Below the pieces are notes generated by a model, which was given only the letters and a program-made list of their open reading frames with translations, had not been told where the DNA came from and ran no database searches. 64,000 bases of DNA from Ruminococcus sp. Phil15 (GTDB lineage: Bacteria > Bacillota > Clostridia > Oscillospirales > Ruminococcaceae). Of this stretch, positions 15,087-24,205 are shown piece after piece. Every line of letters starts with the position of its first letter. Positions within the stretch are counted from its first letter, which is position 1. A program made the translations under genes and the position numbers. Location of the stretch: the NCBI GenBank assembly GCA_001940995.1, contig MSHC01000031.1, forward strand, positions 1-64,000. The letters run 5' to 3'.

Positions 15087-15929
15087 CTAAACTTCAGAAG
15101 ATATACCTGTCACGCTGCTGAAAGCTTCAAAGTCGTAGCTTGGGATATGCAGTTCAAAATCTCCTCTGACATCGCAGATTTCCACAGTGTAATACTTGCA
15201 CATATAGCCTGTTTCAACATTGTATGTGACCTTGAACGGTTTATATCTCTTTGACGAAAACTTCTCGGTTTTAGTCCATTCGGGAAAGGACGCCTTTTTC
15301 TTTACGAGGAGAGAATTTCGCACTGACGAGAGAGGAATTTCACAGACATATTTGCTTGTTGCTATACAGAGGTTTGCGTTACTTACATAACAATAGCACG
15401 GGATAGCGATATGGGTCGTAGCGTAGTTTGCAGGCTTTTTCGCTCTGCCTTTTTTATCGGGAACATAAGGCATTGTGAGGATATCTATAAGAGGTGCGCT
15501 GTCGGGGATAGACAGCTCTTTTCTTATGATGCTTTCTATAGCATCGACCTGCTCTTTAATCCTCTGCTCGGAGCTTCTGTCGATGCGGCTCTCCTGCTCT
15601 TTTCTCGCTATTTTCCATATAACGCCGCAGGCTACGAACAGCACGACTGAGAGGGCTAGCATAAACAGCGGACTTCCGATATAATCTCTGTCGAGGGCAT
15701 TCATAGCTCCAAGGAGCGAACAGACGCCGATAAAGCCTGCCGCTATACACGCACCGAGCAGCAGCGAATTCATAGGCGTGCTCTGCTTGAAATTCTGCGC
15801 CTCGTTTCTCCAGTAATCAATATGCTGTGAGGTCTGCGGACTTACCCGTGTTGTAAAGAAGCAGGCACCGTCATAGCTGCCGCCGTTTGGAGCGGAATAG
15901 GATACATTTACACCGAACACGTTTTTCAT
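15087..15929 (-). CDS. Membrane protein of unknown function
   Basis: 280 residues. A cytosolic N-terminal ~55 residues is followed by two membrane helices (about 56-80 and 88-108), then a charged helix (KEQESRIDRSSEQRIKEQVD) and a ~150-residue soluble domain rich in beta strands with several Cys (CYCYVSNANLC). ATG 15929 is chosen since AAGGGAAG precedes it closely; a longer reading to 15965 has no support. It has its own promoter at 16010-16038. I recognise no family; the fold after the helices may be a PH-like or sensing domain (inference). Confidence 0.7.
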   Translation of the reverse strand: MKNVFGVNVSYSAPNGGSYDGACFFTTRVSPQTSQHIDYWRNEAQNFKQSTPMNSLLLGACIAAGFIGVCSLLGAMNALDRDYIGSPLFMLALSVVLFVACGVIWKIARKEQESRIDRSSEQRIKEQVDAIESIIRKELSIPDSAPLIDILTMPYVPDKKGRAKKPANYATTHIAIPCYCYVSNANLCIATSKYVCEIPLSSVRNSLLVKKKASFPEWTKTEKFSSKRYKPFKVTYNVETGYMCKYYTVEICDVRGDFELHIPSYDFEAFSSVTGISSEV

Positions 15930-16009
15930 AATACTTCCCTTTCGACATTCATAACTGTCCGACACGCATTACTGCGAGGACATAAAAATATAATAAGCGC
16001 TATGCTCTT

Positions 16010-16038
16010 ATTGTAGCACAAATCAGGCGTTATTGCAA
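16010..16038 (-). promoter_or_regulatory. SigA-type promoter of the membrane-protein gene
   Basis: Minus strand: -35 TTGCAA (16033-16038), 17-bp spacer ending TGTGC, -10 TACAAT (16010-16015). Confidence 0.75.
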
Positions 16039-16047
16039 TACGGACGC

Positions 16048-16080
16048 AAAAAAGGCTGTCCGAAAAGCGGACAGCCTTTT
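16048..16080 (-). terminator. gapA terminator
   Basis: Minus-strand stem AAGGCTGTCCG / CGGACAGCCTT with a TTTT loop region and a T6 tail, 23 bp after the gapA stop. Confidence 0.9.
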
Positions 16081-16102
16081 GAATCTTGTATCAAGCTTAC
16101 TC

Positions 16103-17140
16103 TTATGCGAGTTCAGCGAAGTACTTGATTGTTCTAACCATCTGAGATGTGTAGGAGTTCTCGTTGTCGTACCAAGAAACTACCTGTACTTCATAGAGGT
16201 CGTCAGCAATCTTAGCAACCATTGTCTGAGTAGCGTCGAAGAGAGAACCGTACTTCATACCGATAACGTCGGAAGAAACGATAGCATCCTCGTTGTAGCC
16301 GTAAGACTCGGAAGCAGCAGCCTTCATTGCAGCGTTAATGCCTTCCTTAGTTACGTCTGTACCCTTAACTACTGCTGTAAGGATTGTTGTAGAGCCTGTT
16401 GGAACAGGTACTCTCTGAGCGGAGCCGATGAGCTTGCCGTTGAGTTCAGGAATTACAAGACCGATAGCCTTAGCAGCGCCTGTAGAGTTAGGAACGATAT
16501 TAGCAGCACCTGCTCTTGCTCTTCTCATGTCGCCCTTTCTGTGTGGGCCGTCGAGAATCATCTGGTCGCCTGTGTAAGCGTGGATTGTACTCATAATACC
16601 GCTCTGGATAGGAGCATAGTCGTTAAGAGCCTTAGCCATTGGAGCGAGGCAGTTTGTTGTGCATGATGCAGCGGAAATGATCTTGTCATCAGCTGTAAGT
16701 GTCTTCTCGTTTACGGAGAATACGATTGTTGGGAGGTCGTTGCCTGCAGGAGCAGAGATAACAACCTTCTTAGCGCCGGCATCAATATGAGCCTGTGCCT
16801 TAGCCTTTGAGCAGTAGAAGCCTGTGCACTCGAGAACTACGTCAACACCGATTTCGCCCCATGGAAGCTCAGCAGCGTTTGCCATAGCGTAAATTTTAAG
16901 TGTCTTGCCGTCAACTGTGATTGTACCAGCCTCGTCGTCAGCTTCAACTGTGTGGAGGTTTTCACCAATCCTACCGCAGTAACCGCCCTGAGCTGTGTCG
17001 TACTTGAGAAGCTGTGCGAGCATAGAAGGCTTTGTGAGGTCGTTGATAGCAACTACTTCATAACCCTCTGCACCGAACATCTGTCTGAATGCGAGACGAC
17101 CGATACGGCCGAAACCATTGATTGCAACTTTAACTGACAT
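16103..17140 (-). CDS. gapA: Glyceraldehyde-3-phosphate dehydrogenase, type I
   Basis: 345 residues, full length for the glycolytic enzyme that converts glyceraldehyde-3-phosphate, phosphate and NAD+ to 1,3-bisphosphoglycerate in the cytosol. The NAD-binding motif NGFGRIGR is at 8-15, the catalytic motif [12 protein letters not shown] puts the active Cys at 160, and the C-terminal [14 protein letters not shown] is canonical. It is monocistronic, with its own promoter (17210-17238) and terminator. Codon use looks strongly optimised compared with its neighbours, as expected for a highly expressed gene. Confidence 0.98.
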   Translation of the reverse strand: MSVKVAINGFGRIGRLAFRQMFGAEGYEVVAINDLTKPSMLAQLLKYDTAQGGYCGRIGENLHTVEADDEAGTITVDGKTLKIYAMANAAELPWGEIGVDVVLECTGFYCSKAKAQAHIDAGAKKVVISAPAGNDLPTIVFSVNEKTLTADDKIISAASCTTNCLAPMAKALNDYAPIQSGIMSTIHAYTGDQMILDGPHRKGDMRRARAGAANIVPNSTGAAKAIGLVIPELNGKLIGSAQRVPVPTGSTTILTAVVKGTDVTKEGINAAMKAAASESYGYNEDAIVSSDVIGMKYGSLFDATQTMVAKIADDLYEVQVVSWYDNENSYTSQMVRTIKYFAELA

Positions 17141-17209
17141 ATTTTTTCCTCCTAAAAGAAAATTTAATATCTCAGGCGTGGTTTTATTTTCCTACGCCTT
17201 TATGATATT

Positions 17210-17238
17210 ATTGTAACCTATTTTTTCATTTTTTGCAA
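17210..17238 (-). promoter_or_regulatory. gapA promoter
   Basis: Minus strand: -35 TTGCAA (17233-17238), 17-bp A-rich spacer, -10 TACAAT (17210-17215), giving a leader of about 65 nt. Confidence 0.75.
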
Positions 17239-17378
17239 GTCCTTTTGATAAAAAAATAACGTTTTTTTCAAAATTATTTGCCTGCACAAAATTATGACGG
17301 TATTATATGCTTTATATTGGTCACAATAACATCACTGTATGCAAAATCAAAAACAAATTTGGCTTGCAACATATAATA

Positions 17379-17407
17379 TTGATTTATTTTGTCGCCTGTG
17401 ATATAAT
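17379..17407 (+). promoter_or_regulatory. SigA-type promoter of the histidine-kinase-like gene
   Basis: -35 TTGATT (17379-17384), 17-bp spacer ending TGTGA, -10 TATAAT (17402-17407). Confidence 0.8.
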
Positions 17408-17442
17408 TAGAAAAGTTTTGGTACTTAAAAGGGAGTGGTGAT

Positions 17443-18516
17443 ATGGACAATTTAATGCTTGGTACGCTTATAAAGCTGTACTCTGCATCATCGCAGAAGA
17501 CTATTATCACCGACGCCTCTCTTTCCGTACTCTGGACAAACACCGATAACATAGGAAGCGCTCTAACGGCTGACATGTTCAGCCTGAGCAATGCGGTTGA
17601 AATTAGCGATGGAATATTCCCTCTCACAGAAGAAAGGTCGCTGTTCTTAAAGTCCGGCATCTGCGGCTACACGACAAGGGCAATACCTCTTGCCGATGAC
17701 GGACTTTACGTCTTCACTCTCAGCGATCCTATTGACATAATAAAGGAAAACTTGTTTTCTCCGCCGTTTGCTAGCTTTCAGAACAGCTTTGCTCAGATAA
17801 GAGAAGCTGTAGCGGAGATCTACTCCGGCGGAATCGTGCTTAAAGAGCGTACCTCGGAACTCACAGACGAGCTTTATCCCACCTTTAAGCGCCTAGACAA
17901 CTCCTGCTTCAAAATACTCGGCACAATTGCAAACTACTCGGAGCTTTTCAAGCTTGCGGAGGGAAACCTTACGGAAAGCACGATTGATCTGGGCAGTTAC
18001 ATTCAGGAGCTTTGCTATCTAAGCACCTCTTTCCTCAGAAGCGAGGACGTCGGCATTACCGCCACGGTACAGCAGGACGCCTTTGTGAAATGCGACTGCG
18101 ACAGGCTCACTGCGGCTTTTTTGAATCTTATCGCAAACGCTGTGAGCTACAACATTTCCGAACACAAACTTATTTCCGTATCCGTTAAAACGATAGGCAG
18201 CGAGATAAGCTTATCCGTTACGGACAACGGCTGCGGTATGACTCTTGAGCAGATTGAAGGCACGACTGTTCCGTTTGGTCTTTGCAGGCTAAGAGACGGC
18301 GGAAGCGGACTGGGGCTTTATGTTGTAAGAAAATTTGCCGAGAGCTGCGGTGCTAATGTCACTATAAGCTCAAAACAAAACGACGGCACAAGCGTACACA
18401 TAAGATTTCCTAAGGCGGACGGCGGCTATATGGATTTCCGCTCGCCTATCAAGGATAGTCTCGGGGCAAGTTTTTCCCCCGTTACTCTATACCTTTCAAA
18501 GCTGGTTTCAGAATAA
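17443..18516 (+). CDS. Sensor histidine kinase-like ATPase without an evident phospho-accepting His
   Basis: 357 residues, soluble. Residues 1-110 form an input domain of PAS-like length with no membrane segment. A helical region around 120-180 is where the H-box should be, but it reads KRLDNSCFKILGTIANYSE, with no His in an H-E/D-x-x setting. The C-terminal HATPase_c domain is complete: N-box DRLTAAFLNLIANAV (~219-233), G1 DNGCGM (~261) and G2 GGSGLGLYVV (~286). No response regulator gene is adjacent. It may use a partner kinase, act as an ATP-dependent anti-sigma-like or phosphatase module, or be a histidine-free signalling ATPase (inference). Own promoter and terminator. Confidence 0.8.
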   Translation: MDNLMLGTLIKLYSASSQKTIITDASLSVLWTNTDNIGSALTADMFSLSNAVEISDGIFPLTEERSLFLKSGICGYTTRAIPLADDGLYVFTLSDPIDIIKENLFSPPFASFQNSFAQIREAVAEIYSGGIVLKERTSELTDELYPTFKRLDNSCFKILGTIANYSELFKLAEGNLTESTIDLGSYIQELCYLSTSFLRSEDVGITATVQQDAFVKCDCDRLTAAFLNLIANAVSYNISEHKLISVSVKTIGSEISLSVTDNGCGMTLEQIEGTTVPFGLCRLRDGGSGLGLYVVRKFAESCGANVTISSKQNDGTSVHIRFPKADGGYMDFRSPIKDSLGASFSPVTLYLSKLVSE

Positions 18517-18522
18517 TACGAC

Positions 18523-18558
18523 GGCTCCCGAAGTTTAAAGCTTCGGGAGCCTGTTTTA
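18523..18558 (+). terminator. Terminator after the histidine-kinase-like gene
   Basis: 11-bp perfect stem GGCTCCCGAAG / CTTCGGGAGCC with a 7-nt loop, then TGTTTTATT; it ends at the stop codon of the convergent ABC ATPase gene. Confidence 0.85.
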
Positions 18559-19260
18559 TTACCACTCGATTAGTGAAACGTCGGTTGGATTTTCGTTTAC
18601 CGTAACGCTTTCGACTCTGCTGTTTTTAAGTCTTATAATTCTGTCCGCCATAGGGGTGATCGCCTGATTATGGGTAATCACTATAACGGTCATTCCGTCC
18701 TTACGGCAGGTATCCTGCAAAAGCCGCAGAATCGTTTTGCCTGTGTTATAGTCAAGAGCGCCTGTCGGCTCGTCGCACAAAAGCAGCTTTGGCTTTTTCG
18801 CTAAGGCTCTTGCGATAGAAACTCTTTGCTGCTCGCCGCCCGAAAGCTGTGACGGGAAATTGTTCATTCTGTCCTCAAGGCCTACCTTGCAAAGAACTTC
18901 CTCCGCACTCATAGGGTCGTTGCTTATCTGCGTAGAAAGCTCGACATTTTCAAGAGCTGTAAGATTGTTCACGAGGTTGTAGAACTGGAACACAAAACCT
19001 ATATCGTAACGTCTGTACGAGGTGAGCCTCTTTGCGTTATAATCGGAGATTACCTCGCCGTCGACCGTTATCCTGCCCTCGTCGCATACGTCCATACCGC
19101 CGAGCATATTGAGGACGGTGGTTTTTCCTGCGCCGCTTTCTCCGACGATTACGGCAAACTCGCCTTTTTCAATTTCAAAGCTTACGCTGTCTGATGCCGT
19201 TATAGTAACCTCGCCCATTTTATAGTGCTTTCCGACATTTTCAAATGAAACAAAGCTCAT
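18559..19260 (-). CDS. ABC transporter ATP-binding protein (MacB/LolD/FtsE type)
   Basis: 233 residues with a full set of ABC motifs: Walker [10 protein letters not shown] near 39-47, Q-loop FVFQFYNL, signature [15 protein letters not shown], Walker [13 protein letters not shown] and switch His in VITHNQ. The family partners with FtsX-type permeases that do mechanical work or export. The obvious permease is the 933-residue FtsX protein at 21383-24184, but two unrelated genes (ychF and a DUF3592 protein) sit between them in the same co-directional run. The start follows AAAGGAAAAGCAAA. It is the last gene of the run. Confidence 0.92.
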   Translation of the reverse strand: MSFVSFENVGKHYKMGEVTITASDSVSFEIEKGEFAVIVGESGAGKTTVLNMLGGMDVCDEGRITVDGEVISDYNAKRLTSYRRYDIGFVFQFYNLVNNLTALENVELSTQISNDPMSAEEVLCKVGLEDRMNNFPSQLSGGEQQRVSIARALAKKPKLLLCDEPTGALDYNTGKTILRLLQDTCRKDGMTVIVITHNQAITPMADRIIRLKNSRVESVTVNENPTDVSLIEW

Positions 19261-19300
19261 TTTGCTTTTCCTTTCAAATTACAAATAGGATATGTTATGC

Positions 19301-20182
19301 TTAAAGATTTCTCGGAGGACCCTCGTAGTCGAAGTCGTCAGGATTAAAGTCTGCGCCCGTGTTTGCATAGCCGTTATTCTGAGGATAGCCGTTCTGCATA
19401 AAGTTACCGGGCTGGGTGTAGACCTGCTGAGGCATTCCGGGCTGCTGATTGACGTTATACGGCATGCCCGGCTGACGGTATGCGCCGTTCACAGCCTGCT
19501 CCATAGCGTCTGTATCAATATAGTATTTCTTTGGCTTTGCAGGGTCTGCGTAGACCGAAATCTTATTGCCGTTCTGCATTACATAGAACGACGGGTCAAA
19601 ATAGAGGAGCGGAGTACTTACCTTGCGGAGAGTACCTGTTTCGTCCGTATACTCAGCTTTGACGTGGTATGTGGTTCTGTTGTTTATTCTTGTGCCTGAC
19701 GGACCCGCACTTGTAACCGCTGCCTCATATCTCACACCTGTCTGCATAAGCTCCGGCTTGCCCCTCTGATGCAAAGATATGAACAGCGACAATCCTGCAA
19801 CCGTGAACAATACGCCCATAACGGCGAATACAAGCACAACTACGCCTCCCATCTTTGCCTTTGGATTGGCAGGGTCTGAGGGGTCGAGGTAAATTGTGTA
19901 CCTCTGACCCTCGTGCATATCCGAGGAATAAAAAGAAAGGCTGACATTGTCGTAGCTTTTTCCCTCATACTCGTAGCTTACATAAGTAGTGTGGTGGGTA
20001 TCGTCGCCGCTGCGGTATGTTTCTATATCTGTAATAATTGCCTGCACTGCGTCATATTTTTCGTCATAATTGGACTGGTTTATTGTAATGCCAACGGGTA
20101 TCATCAGGAAAATTATGCCGACTATTGTAAAAACGATGCCGATTGTCTTAAATGTGCCAGTTCCGTTGCTCTTTCGTGCCAT
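19301..20182 (-). CDS. DUF3592-type membrane protein
   Basis: 293 residues. Helix 1 (about 13-34) and helix 2 (about 112-138) flank an extracytoplasmic beta domain of the DUF3592 type (AIITDIETYRS...YVSYEYEGKSYD...YTIYLDPSDP). A second similar beta domain follows helix 2 (AAVTSAGPSGT...VKAEYTD...ISVYADPAKPKKYYID). The C-terminal ~60 residues are a low-complexity tail rich in P, G, Q, N, Y and M (repeated QPGMP). Function unknown. It lies 40 bp upstream of the ABC ATPase and 49 bp after ychF. Confidence 0.8.
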   Translation of the reverse strand: MARKSNGTGTFKTIGIVFTIVGIIFLMIPVGITINQSNYDEKYDAVQAIITDIETYRSGDDTHHTTYVSYEYEGKSYDNVSLSFYSSDMHEGQRYTIYLDPSDPANPKAKMGGVVVLVFAVMGVLFTVAGLSLFISLHQRGKPELMQTGVRYEAAVTSAGPSGTRINNRTTYHVKAEYTDETGTLRKVSTPLLYFDPSFYVMQNGNKISVYADPAKPKKYYIDTDAMEQAVNGAYRQPGMPYNVNQQPGMPQQVYTQPGNFMQNGYPQNNGYANTGADFNPDDFDYEGPPRNL

Positions 20183-20231
20183 TTATTTTTCCCTCCCTTA
20201 AAATCTTAATCAAGATAATAATGTCTAAGCA

Positions 20232-21326
20232 TTACACGTTAAATCTGAACAGAACGATATCTCCGTCCTGCATAACGTACTCCTTGCCCTCGAGTCTTAC
20301 AAGTCCTTTTTCCTTTGCGGCTGCCATAGAGCCGCAAGTCATAAGGTCTTCAAAGGACACTATTTCCGCCCTGATAAAGCCCTTTTCAAAGTCGGTATGT
20401 ATTTTGCCTGCCGCCTGCGGCGCTTTTGTACCCTTTGTGATCGTCCATGCTCTTACTTCGGGCTTTCCTGCCGTGAGGTAAGAAATGAGTCCCAAGAGGC
20501 TGTAACCCTCTTTAATAATTCTGTCAAGTCCGCTTACCTCAAGACCCAGGTCGGCTAAAAACATCTGCTTATCCTCGTCGTCCATATCTGAAATCTCGGC
20601 TTCGATCTGTGCACAGATAGGTAAAACCGCCTGCTTCTGCGACTTTGCTATTTCGCACACTGCCTTATAGTTTGCGTTTGTGTCGATATTGTTCTTAAAG
20701 TCGTCCTCGCTCATATTTGCGGCATATATTACAGGCTTCAGCGAAAGGAGCGGTGTTTCCTTAATAATTTCCGCCTGCTCCTCCGTCATAGGAAACGCTC
20801 TTGCGGACTTACCGTTTTCGAGGTGTTCTTTCAGAGCCTCAAGAAATTCAACTGTTGCGGCAAGACTTTTGTCGCCCTTCATAGCCTTTTTGGTTCTGTC
20901 AATTCTCCTGTCTACCATTTCAATATCCGAGAAAATAAGCTCCAAGTCGATAGTTTCTATATCTCTTGCTGGGTTTACGCTTCCGTCAACGTGAATGATG
21001 TTAGGGTCGTCGAAGCATCTTACTACGTGGACGATTGCGTCAACCTCTCTGATATCTGCAAGAAACTTATTGCCGAGTCCCTCGCCCTTTGACGCGCCCT
21101 TTACGAGTCCTGCGATGTCTACAAACTCTAGCGTTGCGGGTGTAAACTTGTCGGGGTCGTACATCTTGGCGAGTGCGTCGAGTCTTTCATCGGGGACAGA
21201 CACGATGCCTACGTTCTTGTCGATTGTGCAGAACGGATAGTTGGCGGATTCTGCTCCTGCGTTTGTAAGTGCGTTGAAAAGTGTGCTTTTGCCGACATTC
21301 GGCAAGCCTACCATACCAAGTTTCAT
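20232..21326 (-). CDS. ychF: Redox-responsive ATPase YchF (Obg family)
   Basis: 364 residues, the usual length. P-loop GLPNVGKST at 7-15, switch region DIAGLVKGASKGEGLGNKFL, and NMSE in place of the GTPase NKxD motif, which explains why YchF prefers ATP. A coiled insertion and a C-terminal TGS domain (RAWTITKGTKAPQAAGKIHTDFEKGFIRAE) follow. YchF binds ribosomes and affects translation and oxidative-stress responses. ATG 21326 begins the standard MKLGMVG; the in-frame sequence upstream is not part of the family. It lies 56 bp after the FtsX permease gene. Confidence 0.97.
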   Translation of the reverse strand: MKLGMVGLPNVGKSTLFNALTNAGAESANYPFCTIDKNVGIVSVPDERLDALAKMYDPDKFTPATLEFVDIAGLVKGASKGEGLGNKFLADIREVDAIVHVVRCFDDPNIIHVDGSVNPARDIETIDLELIFSDIEMVDRRIDRTKKAMKGDKSLAATVEFLEALKEHLENGKSARAFPMTEEQAEIIKETPLLSLKPVIYAANMSEDDFKNNIDTNANYKAVCEIAKSQKQAVLPICAQIEAEISDMDDEDKQMFLADLGLEVSGLDRIIKEGYSLLGLISYLTAGKPEVRAWTITKGTKAPQAAGKIHTDFEKGFIRAEIVSFEDLMTCGSMAAAKEKGLVRLEGKEYVMQDGDIVLFRFNV

Positions 21327-21382
21327 TTCAAATTCCTCTTTTTTTATAAATTTCAAAACGGGGGGCAATGCCCTTTCCGTCA

Positions 21383-24184
21383 TTATTCTATGGATTTAAG
21401 CGACTCTACCATATCAATCTTTTTGAGCTTGATATGCAGAACAAGGTTTACGATTACCGCAAATACTACTGTAAGCAAAGCGGACAGAACATACGCATAC
21501 CACACCATTTCTCTTGAGAACATTACGAGGTCTACTTCTGCGGTAAGAACCACAAATCGGTGCAGCACAAGTCCCGCTCCCCAGCCCAAGACAATGCCGA
21601 GGACTGTTGTGAGTATATTCTCACGGTATATATATGCGGAGGTTTCTCCGTCATAGAAGCCTAAAACCTTGAGCGTTGCAATTTCTCTGACACGCTCCGT
21701 AATATTTATGTTCGCTAAGTTATACAGCACTATAAACGCCAAGAGTGCGGCGCACACGATAAGCAGCCACACGATAGAGTTAAGACTTTCGATAGAGGAG
21801 AAAAAGCTTTCAGCCTTATCTTCGAGGAATGCTATTCCCAGAAATTCGTCCTTCTCTATAAGACTTGAAGAAAGCTCCGTCTTATCGGTATTTTCTTTAA
21901 GTATAAGATAACTCTGATTGTATACAGGACTATCGCCGTAAATACTGCGGTAGGTGTTATCCGTAATAAAGACAAAATGCATTGCGTAGTTTTCCGATAT
22001 TGCGGCAATTTTCAGCGTAACATCGGGCTTGTCCTTACACTGTACGGTTATTGTATCGCCTACTGAAACTCCGAGCAGCTGGGTTATCTTTTCCGTAATA
22101 ACAGCCTCGCCGTCGCTGATGTCCAGCTTCTCTCCCGTTTTGCAATCACGGAGTCTTATAAACGGGTCAAGCTCATCGGGATTTTTGGGCACCATAAGCG
22201 ATGCCGGCTGGGTGTTGCCCGAAGCGGTCACCTCTACCTCGCCGCATGACATGAGGATATACTGCGATACGTCTTCAAACTCTGAAAGCACTTTTTCTGC
22301 GTCTGCGTCGTCATAGACCTCCTCAAGGTTTATGACGGCAAGTGCGTCATAGCCGAAAACTCCCTCAAACTGCAAATCTGCTACCTTTGAGATTGAATTT
22401 TTGATGCCGAATGCGGTCATTATGAGCGCCGTACAGCCTGCTATACCGACAAGGGTCATAGCAAAACGCTTTTTGTACCTGAGCAGATTTCGTATTGTGA
22501 CCTTTGAGAGAAAACCGAGTCTTTTCCACACAAAGGTTACTTTCTCAAGCAGCACACGCTTTCCGGGAGGTACTGCCTTAGGCCGCATAAGCTCGGACGG
22601 CTGTGAGGACAGCGAGAGCTTGCAGGCGGCAATTACTGTAATCCAGACGCAAAACAATGCACAGACGGTACAGCCTACTGCGTATCCTACTCTGAACGGG
22701 GTATCAATTGACGGGATATTGTATAGTATCTTATAGCTGTTGTAGATAATATACGGAAAAACCTTGAAGCCTATCGACACGCCGAAAAGCGAGCCGAATG
22801 CGGTAGGAATTGTAGAATATATAAGATATTTTGAGATTATTTTAAGCGACGAATAGCCGAGCGCCTTATATGTACCTATTTCGATACGCTTTTCGTCTAC
22901 CATTCTTGTCATTGTTGTAAGGCAGACGAGGGCGGCGATAAATATAAAGAACACAGGGAATACCTTGGCTATTGCGTCAATCTTCTCGCTGTCGCCTGCG
23001 TATGAGGCATAGTCGCTGCTCGAAAACCTTGTGAAGCCGTAGACAGCCTGCTCCGACACGAGCGACATCTGCTCCTTAGCGGATTCGATTTCCAGACGTG
23101 CTTTTTCTATTGTTTCGGAAAGCTCGTCATCGGCGGCGGTTTCTCCTGCTTCTCTTGACAGGACAAGCGCCTGCGCCTGCTTCAAGAGCGCCTGCTTCTG
23201 CGAAAGCTCAATTGAGTGCAGCGTGCCGTCCTTGCTCTCAAGCTCTGTTATTTCCGCCTGCAATGCTTCGCAAAAGTCATACAGACCCACTATGTCAAGC
23301 TTTTGCATATTCTCTAGCTGAGATAGCTTTTTCTCCATACTGTTTATGGAATTCTGCGTTGTTTCAAGCTTTTTATCTACACGGGCGGCAATTACGCCCT
23401 TGAATGTTTCGGTAAGCTTGTCGCACCACCTATCGACAGCTTCGGTATACTCGTCTGAAAACGGCTCCATTCCGTCCGTTTCGGAAAGCTTGATATACAG
23501 CTCTGTATAAAAGCTCAGATTGAAGTCGTCCTCCGGGATAATTATAAAGCTGTTGACAGAGCCGCTGCCGATTGTTGTTGCATCTCTTTCAAAGCCGATA
23601 TACAGCGGAGATGCCACTATTCCGACAATCTCAAAGGTATCGGTTGTGAAGATATCCGTTATGGACGTATCCTTGCTTGGCGAGCTGAGGGTAAGCGTGT
23701 TTCCTATCTCATAAGACGCAGGGGTCTTCATTGTAACCTCTACTACGCACTCTCCGCTTTTCTCAGGCATTCTGCCCTCTACAAGTATAGGTCTGTTGAG
23801 AAAGCTGTCGCTGTCTGAATCGCTGTCCAAATCATAGGACATAGCCTTTACGACCTGGTTTTGTCCTTCATAGTTATAATACACGTCGCAGGAATAGGAC
23901 GCCATTATGCCTTCTATTCCGTCCATATCCTCGATCGCCTGCAAATCCTCATACTGGATTCCGACAGAGGACATAAGCTTTATGTCCATAAGATGATTTT
24001 CTTCAAAGAAATCTGCCGCAGACTCCTTCATATCGGGCATTGTGGATTTGATGCCTGCAAAGAAGCCTGTGCCGAGCGCGACAATAAGAAATATTGACAG
24101 AAACCTGCTGAGCGATTTTCTTATCTCACGGAATATGTCTTTTGTATAGGCGTTTTTACGCTTTTTCGTATGCTTGTCAGTCAC
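21383..24184 (-). CDS. FtsX-family ABC permease with long coiled-coil extracellular region
   Basis: 933 residues. One helix near 28-48 is followed by a large external domain including a coiled coil at roughly 262-390 (LETTQNSINSMEKKLSQLE, then QKQALLKQAQALVL). Three helices carry the first FtsX domain (~410-530, with MVDEKRIEIGTYKALGYSS). A second helix pair, a second external domain (~620-780) and a second FtsX domain (NITERVREIATLKVLGFYDGE) complete the protein. This is the duplicated layout of MacB-like/bacteriocin-export permeases in Firmicutes. It probably works with the ATPase at 18559-19260. Substrate unknown. Confidence 0.88.
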   Translation of the reverse strand: MTDKHTKKRKNAYTKDIFREIRKSLSRFLSIFLIVALGTGFFAGIKSTMPDMKESAADFFEENHLMDIKLMSSVGIQYEDLQAIEDMDGIEGIMASYSCDVYYNYEGQNQVVKAMSYDLDSDSDSDSFLNRPILVEGRMPEKSGECVVEVTMKTPASYEIGNTLTLSSPSKDTSITDIFTTDTFEIVGIVASPLYIGFERDATTIGSGSVNSFIIIPEDDFNLSFYTELYIKLSETDGMEPFSDEYTEAVDRWCDKLTETFKGVIAARVDKKLETTQNSINSMEKKLSQLENMQKLDIVGLYDFCEALQAEITELESKDGTLHSIELSQKQALLKQAQALVLSREAGETAADDELSETIEKARLEIESAKEQMSLVSEQAVYGFTRFSSSDYASYAGDSEKIDAIAKVFPVFFIFIAALVCLTTMTRMVDEKRIEIGTYKALGYSSLKIISKYLIYSTIPTAFGSLFGVSIGFKVFPYIIYNSYKILYNIPSIDTPFRVGYAVGCTVCALFCVWITVIAACKLSLSSQPSELMRPKAVPPGKRVLLEKVTFVWKRLGFLSKVTIRNLLRYKKRFAMTLVGIAGCTALIMTAFGIKNSISKVADLQFEGVFGYDALAVINLEEVYDDADAEKVLSEFEDVSQYILMSCGEVEVTASGNTQPASLMVPKNPDELDPFIRLRDCKTGEKLDISDGEAVITEKITQLLGVSVGDTITVQCKDKPDVTLKIAAISENYAMHFVFITDNTYRSIYGDSPVYNQSYLILKENTDKTELSSSLIEKDEFLGIAFLEDKAESFFSSIESLNSIVWLLIVCAALLAFIVLYNLANINITERVREIATLKVLGFYDGETSAYIYRENILTTVLGIVLGWGAGLVLHRFVVLTAEVDLVMFSREMVWYAYVLSALLTVVFAVIVNLVLHIKLKKIDMVESLKSIE

Positions 24185-24205
24185 TTTTTACTCCAACATC
24201 TGCCA

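Larger units (their letters stand above)
17141..17442. other. Divergent intergenic region gapA / ATPase gene
   Basis: About 300 bp, very AT-rich. It contains the gapA promoter (17210-17238, minus) and the promoter of the next gene (17379-17407, plus). I see no obvious operator or structured leader between them. Confidence 0.6.

Noticed and set aside
15941-15947. Single TGTCGAA match near the membrane-protein gene start
   Set aside because: A 7-mer is expected several times by chance in 64 kb; no tandem partner.
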